Source: Deltaproteobacteria bacterium
GTDB taxonomy: Bacteria > Desulfobacterota_B > Binatia > UBA9968
Direction: 5' to 3'
Assembly: GCA_005879255.1 (NCBI GenBank)
Contig: VBKY01000066.1
Coordinates: forward strand, 1-8,181
Length of the DNA stretch: 8,181 nt
The translations under genes were made by a program, and so were the position numbers. This document shows, piece by piece, positions 5,001-8,181 of the stretch. The first letter of the stretch is position 1. Each line of letters opens with the position of its first letter. The notes beneath the pieces are model-generated. The model was given only the letters and a program-made list of their open reading frames with translations. It did no database searches and was not told the origin of the DNA.

Positions 5001-7821
5001 CAATCTAAAAAATATCAGCTTGAACATCCCGCGTGACCGCTTCGTGGTCTTCACCGGCTTAAGCGGCTCGGGAAAATCTTCTTTAGCTTTCGATATCATC
5101 TACGCCGAAGGCCAGCGCCGTTACATCGACAGTCTGTCCGCCTACGCACGCCAGTTCCTCGAAGTCATGGCTCGGCCCAACGTTGATTATGTCGCGGGCA
5201 TCCCGCCGACGGTCGCCATCGAGCAGCGACTCAGTCAGGGCGGCAAGAAATCCACCGTCGCCACGGTTACGGAAATTTATCATTACTTGCGCCTGCTCTA
5301 CTCGAAAGTCGGCAAGCAGCATTGCGTGCAGTGCGGCCGTCAAATTCAATCGCTCAGCCGCAGTCAGATCCTTGACCGCATCTCGCGTTCCCATCGCGGT
5401 AAAGAGGTTATGGTTTTGAGTCCGATCGTGCGCGGCCGGAAAGGCTTTCACAAAGAAGTCATCGCCGGCGCGCGGCGCTTGGGCTACCGCCGCGCGCGCA
5501 TCGACGGCAAACTGATGGAACTACGCGCCCCCGAGCTCGCGAACGGCCTCGAACGGTTTAAGGAACACAACATCGATATTGTCATCGGCAAAGCCAAAGC
5601 CGGCGGGCGCGAAGTCGAGGGTATGGTGGATCAGGGCCTTCGTCTGGGCAATGGAGTGATTCACCTTATCTCCGACCGCGGCGAGCAGATTTTCAATCAG
5701 CGACTTTTCTGTCTCGGCTGCGGTATTGGCTACGAGCCGCTCGATCCGCGGCTTTTTTCTTTCAATAGCCAGCAAGGCGCTTGCGGTCAATGCGCCGGCA
5801 TGGGTTTCACCTGGGACTTCGACCCCAATCTGATTTTCGCCGATCCGCACCGGTCGCTGAAAGATGCGATCGGCGGAATTTCTCCCGGATCATCGGTAAA
5901 CGGCTCGGAGCTTGAGCGGGCGCTCGAGCGCCTGTTGCTCGAATTAAGAGACAAGCGCCGCATCGACGTCAATAAACCGCTGGGCAAGCTGACGAAGAAG
6001 GTCCAGGAGGAAATTTTGTATGGCGGCGCTGGTCGCGGAGCTTTTGTCGGACTGGTGCCCTACCTTAGAGAGCTCTGCGAGGCTGCCGATGAGAATTCGA
6101 CCAGCGAGCTCGATGAACTGATGACCGAGACGCCTTGCCCCGCCTGTGGCGGGCGGCGCCTCAACCAAAGGGCGCAGGCCGTGAAAGTCGAGGGCAAATC
6201 GATCTGGCAGGTTACTTCGCTCGCAGTGGACGAAGCCAGGAATTATTTTGCCAAGCTCGATTTATCGCGTTCCGAAAATGGCAACGCCGTGCGCGACCAA
6301 GTGGTGGCCGATAAGATTCTGCGGGAGATTCAACAGCGCTTGAATTTCCTGTCGGAAGTCGGCTTGCCGTATCTGACCCTCGATCGCCGCGCCGATACGC
6401 TGTCCGGTGGCGAAGCGCAGCGCATTCGGCTGGCAGCACAGCTGGGTTCGAACCTGCGAGGCGTTTGCTACATTCTCGACGAACCGACCATCGGTCTTCA
6501 TCCGCGCGACAACGCTATGTTGTTGCGTACTTTGCGCCGGCTCGAAGAGCTGGGCAACAGCGTTCTCGTTGTCGAGCACGATGAGGCGACCATTCAATCG
6601 GCGGATTTGATCGTCGACTTGGGACCGGGCGCCGGCCTGCACGGGGGCAGCGTCGTCTCCATCGGCACGCCCAACGAAATCAAAAACAATCCCGATTCAC
6701 CCACAGGCGCTTATTTGAGATCCGACAAGAAACGACTCGGACCCAGGCGCGACTTGGAAAATACCAACTGGCTCACCATTCGCGGTGCGAAAGCGAATAA
6801 TTTAAAAAATATCGACGTCAAGATTCCTCTCGGCTTCTGGAGCTGTGTCACCGGTATCTCCGGCTCCGGCAAGAGCACATTGGTAAGAGAAGTACTTTAC
6901 AAAGCGCTCAAGCTTGACCTCGGGCAATTCGCCGGCAGACCGGGCAGCCACAAAGAAATCACCGGCTGGAAATCGCTGGAGCGCGTCGTCGAGGTCGATC
7001 AAACACCGATCGGCAAGACGCCGCGCTCCGTGCCGGCTTCCTACGTGGGTCTTCTCGATGAAATTCGCAAGCTCTATGCGCTCGCGCCCGAAGCGAGACT
7101 GCGCGGTTACACGCCTAGCCGGTTCTCCTTCAACGTCAAAGGCGGTCGCTGCGAACCATGTGCGGGCCAAGGAAAGATTCGCAAGGAAATGAGCTTCCTA
7201 CCCGACGTATTCATCGACTGCGAAGCCTGCGTCGGCGACCGTTTCAACGAAGAAACGTTGAGCATTCGCTACAACGATAAGAATATCGCCGACGTTTTCC
7301 GCATGACCGTCGAGGAAGCCGTGCCGTTTTTTCATGCTTTTCCGAAAATCGCCCGTCCGCTCAAGATCCTCGACGATATCGGGATGGGATACATCATGCT
7401 CGGACAAGCGAGCAATACGCTCTCCGGGGGCGAGGCCCAACGTATCAAGCTCGCCTATGAACTAGGAAAAGAATCGCGCGGCAAAACCCTCTACGTGCTC
7501 GATGAACCGACCACCGGTTTGCATTTCGTTGACGTGGAGAAGCTGATTCACATTCTTCATCGTCTCGTCGACATCGGCAACACGGTGATCACCATCGAGC
7601 ATAATCTCGATATCGTCAAAGATGCAGACTACGTGATCGATCTCGGACCAGAGGGCGGCGAGCAGGGCGGCGAAGTGGTTGCCTGTGGGTCGCCCGTGGA
7701 TATCATTAAGGACGGCAATCGATCCCACACAGCCCGTTTTCTACGCGAGTACTTAAATGGCGGTGTGGTGACCGCCAAGCCTGCGCGCCAAAAAATCGCG
7801 CTTGAAGAGGCTCCGGCCTAA
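2071..7821 (+). CDS. uvrA: Double-length excinuclease ABC subunit A: two fused UvrA protomers, four ABC ATPase domains
   Basis: UvrA finds bulky DNA lesions and loads UvrB in nucleotide excision repair. At 1916 residues this is about twice the usual ~940. Half 1 is roughly residues 27-940, then a Pro/Ala-rich linker (941-966), then half 2 (967-1895) and a short tail. Walker A motifs (G-[VLI]-SGSGKS) are at 56, 641, 996 and 1595; LSGGE signatures at 488, 830, 1444 and 1784; Walker B DE at 514, 857, 1470 and 1811; switch His at 547, 890, 1503 and 1844. All four sites look intact. Zinc pairs: C145/C148, C275/C278 with C299/C302, C407/C410 and C740/C743 with C763/C766 in half 1; C1085/C1088, C1214/C1217 with C1238/C1241, C1356/C1359 and C1694/C1697 with C1717/C1720 in half 2. 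The RGRKG motif of the UvrB-binding domain is only in half 2 (1121-1125). Half 1's first signature reads LSGGELER rather than LSGGEAQR. The start at 2071 overlaps the upstream stop; the ATG at 2140 (MNGKFIHIRGAK) fits the family N-terminus better. Similar long UvrA proteins are known, for example in Chlamydia. Confidence 0.96.
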   Translation: MNRRPTNSNPAAARLDTALTNVTMNGKFIHIRGAKQNNLKNLDLQIPLNALTVITGVSGSGKSTIAFDILYAEGQRRYVESFSAYARQFLDRMDKPDVESIEGIPPTIAIDQSRPVRTSRSTVGTMTELHDHFKLLFSKIAVLHCRGCDRVVERDTTQSVFSKLSALSEGTAAVLTFPLAPSSVAWDDVRNGLRQAGFHRLLIERSIRELDELEESPGGDDALQIVVDRFAFRPENKKRISDSLEQAFHYGKGRLNLFLPQNDWRCEPFSNRLHCPHCNISYRDPVPNLFSFNSPLGACETCRGFGRVIDIDLDLVIPDPGKSLMDGAIKPWINRARRTRRLLDFCERKKIPTKKSWRELTDKQRQLVIDGDGEYKGIRGWFRRLERRSYRMHVRVLLARYRAYLICPECQGSRLKPDALNYRIDGQDIARVNAMSVGEAHSFFDKLRPAGALDQVSSLILNEIRRRLGYLVGVGLEYLTLDRQSRTLSGGELERVDLTTAIGSSLVNTLYVLDEPSIGLHPRDSRRLVEILQRLRANQNTVVVVEHDPEIIKECDHIIDLGPKAGDQGGQVMFAGTYDELLKDEQSLTAAYLSRRRSIPFPTRNRKPLSQRAVKIKGAHANNLKTLDVEIPLGVFVCITGVSGSGKSSLVDEVIYRNLKKLKEAPAAKVTDCASIEGVDKISEVVLVDQSPVGTTPRSNPATYMKAFDGIRRLFAAADLSRLRGFTPSTFSFNVEGGRCETCRGEGFEKVEMQFLSDVYTSCPECHGSRFREEILEVSYRGKNIRQVLDLTVAEALEFFKDTAEIRNSLAPLRAVGLEYVRLGQPLTTLSGGESQRLKLAAHMARARKAGTLFIFDEPTTGLHFHDIERLLWAFNELIDQGHSVVVIEHNMEVVKCADHIIDLGPEGGDAGGEIVAAGTAAEITRVERSHTGVYLRPYLKTSASPFTPVLENVRTVPAAPLAVDQNAIAIVGAKEHNLKNISLNIPRDRFVVFTGLSGSGKSSLAFDIIYAEGQRRYIDSLSAYARQFLEVMARPNVDYVAGIPPTVAIEQRLSQGGKKSTVATVTEIYHYLRLLYSKVGKQHCVQCGRQIQSLSRSQILDRISRSHRGKEVMVLSPIVRGRKGFHKEVIAGARRLGYRRARIDGKLMELRAPELANGLERFKEHNIDIVIGKAKAGGREVEGMVDQGLRLGNGVIHLISDRGEQIFNQRLFCLGCGIGYEPLDPRLFSFNSQQGACGQCAGMGFTWDFDPNLIFADPHRSLKDAIGGISPGSSVNGSELERALERLLLELRDKRRIDVNKPLGKLTKKVQEEILYGGAGRGAFVGLVPYLRELCEAADENSTSELDELMTETPCPACGGRRLNQRAQAVKVEGKSIWQVTSLAVDEARNYFAKLDLSRSENGNAVRDQVVADKILREIQQRLNFLSEVGLPYLTLDRRADTLSGGEAQRIRLAAQLGSNLRGVCYILDEPTIGLHPRDNAMLLRTLRRLEELGNSVLVVEHDEATIQSADLIVDLGPGAGLHGGSVVSIGTPNEIKNNPDSPTGAYLRSDKKRLGPRRDLENTNWLTIRGAKANNLKNIDVKIPLGFWSCVTGISGSGKSTLVREVLYKALKLDLGQFAGRPGSHKEITGWKSLERVVEVDQTPIGKTPRSVPASYVGLLDEIRKLYALAPEARLRGYTPSRFSFNVKGGRCEPCAGQGKIRKEMSFLPDVFIDCEACVGDRFNEETLSIRYNDKNIADVFRMTVEEAVPFFHAFPKIARPLKILDDIGMGYIMLGQASNTLSGGEAQRIKLAYELGKESRGKTLYVLDEPTTGLHFVDVEKLIHILHRLVDIGNTVITIEHNLDIVKDADYVIDLGPEGGEQGGEVVACGSPVDIIKDGNRSHTARFLREYLNGGVVTAKPARQKIALEEAPA
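2149..4890 (+). repeat. UvrA half 1 (first copy of an internal gene duplication)
   Basis: This stretch encodes a complete UvrA protomer and is homologous to 4972-7755. Shared blocks are visible in DNA as well as protein: around the first Walker A (2251-2340 against 5065-5160) both copies encode SGSGKS, then YAEGQRRY and SAYARQFL. Protein divergence elsewhere is large, so the duplication is old and not a recent tandem repeat or an assembly artefact. Confidence 0.85.
4972..7755 (+). repeat. UvrA half 2 (second copy of the internal duplication)
   Basis: This is the second complete protomer, closer to canonical UvrA than half 1: both signatures read LSGGEAQRI, and the UvrB-binding region contains VLSPIVRGRKGFHKEV. 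It is joined to half 1 by a linker encoded at about 4891-4971. Confidence 0.85.
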
Positions 7822-7826
7822 CTAAC

Positions 7827-8181
7827 GTGCCCTGGCGAATCGTACGCATGCTCCATTATGGTCTGCGCCTCAACTGTCCCCGCTGCGGCGCTGGATCGTT
7901 GTACGCGAAACCCTTTAAGATGCGCGACAATTGCCCGGGCTGCGGTTTAAAATTCGAGCGCGAGCAGGGCTATTTTGTCGGCGCGATTTATATCAATTAC
8001 GCCGCGACCGTCGGGATCGCGGTGCCGGGATTTTTCCTTTTAGACGCCTTCGCGGGCCTGACGATAAATCAGCAGCTTGGTCTGTGGATACCGTTTGCAG
8101 TGATCTTTCCGCTGATATTCTTTCACCATTCAAGAAGTTTGTGGCTGACCCTCGACCATTTTTTTAATCCCGCTAAAACCC
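7827..8181 (+). CDS. DUF983-type zinc-ribbon membrane protein (partial, runs off right edge)
   Basis: A frame open from the GTG at 7827 to the window end gives 118 residues. Residues 16-21 (NCPRCG) and 35-40 (NCPGCG) form a four-Cys zinc ribbon (C17, C20, C36, C39) with SLYAKPFKMRD between. EREQGYFVGAIYINY follows (44-58), then two hydrophobic segments likely to be membrane helices (about 52-72 and 84-100), then HHSRSLWLTLDHFFNP. This order and wording match DUF983, small inner-membrane proteins of unknown function. Only a few residues are probably missing. It starts 5 bases after the uvrA stop, so it may be cotranscribed. The GTG keeps the PWRIVRMLHYGLRL lead-in seen in relatives; an ATG at 7848 is the alternative, and neither has a clear ribosome binding site. 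Confidence 0.85.
   Translation, partial: MPWRIVRMLHYGLRLNCPRCGAGSLYAKPFKMRDNCPGCGLKFEREQGYFVGAIYINYAATVGIAVPGFFLLDAFAGLTINQQLGLWIPFAVIFPLIFFHHSRSLWLTLDHFFNPAKT

Noticed and set aside
5083..5451. Long open frames on the minus strand opposite uvrA (also 3583-3828, 4588-4863, 6262-6642, 6802-7170 and 7462-7728)
   Set aside because: They are antisense shadows of GC-rich coding sequence, have no family resemblance, and recur at equivalent positions of the duplicated halves.
2149..7755. Tandem uvrA copies as an assembly artefact
   Set aside because: The two halves differ strongly in protein sequence and in specific motifs, and they are joined by a distinct linker in one frame.
7931..8167. Plus-strand open frame of 78 residues
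   Set aside because: It is out of frame with the DUF983 protein, whose zinc ribbon and membrane segments clearly mark the real frame.

Overview
The window looks like chromosomal DNA from a free-living, fairly GC-rich bacterium. Its content (QueE of queuosine biosynthesis, a double-length UvrA, a DUF983 zinc-ribbon membrane protein) fits an uncultured soil or sediment lineage, perhaps near the Proteobacteria, Desulfobacterota or NC10/Rokubacteria-type groups. That placement is a guess from protein flavour, not a measured result.

Layout, left to right. (1) Positions 1-766, minus strand, hold a short accessory-looking segment. A strong ribosome binding site at 775-780 precedes a start at 766. 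The gene from there to 342 is split over two reading frames. After 27 bases comes a gene that starts at 314 and runs off the left edge; it opens into a sacsin-type ATPase motif (EIVQNAD). (2) Positions 767-1008 are non-coding. (3) Positions 1009-1695, minus strand, encode QueE, the radical SAM enzyme that makes 7-carboxy-7-deazaguanine. (4) Positions 1696-1831 are a divergent intergenic region. (5) Positions 1832-7821, plus strand, hold a two-gene unit: an unrecognised 80-residue protein whose stop overlaps, as ATGA, the first possible start of a 1916-residue UvrA. This UvrA is two complete UvrA protomers fused head to tail, with four ABC ATPase domains. (6) A DUF983-type protein begins 5 bases after the uvrA stop and runs off the right edge.

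The main point of interest is the fused UvrA. Ordinary UvrA is about 940 residues with two ATPase domains and works as a homodimer. Here both protomers sit on one chain and have become different from each other: only the second half keeps the RGRKG-type motif of the UvrB-binding domain, and only the first half has an altered first ABC signature. This suggests a built-in asymmetric pseudo-dimer. Long UvrA proteins of this kind are known (Chlamydia and some other bacteria), so the architecture is not new, but the asymmetry and the coupled small gene deserve a look. The left edge may be the start of a defence-type locus, but too little of it is visible to say so firmly.
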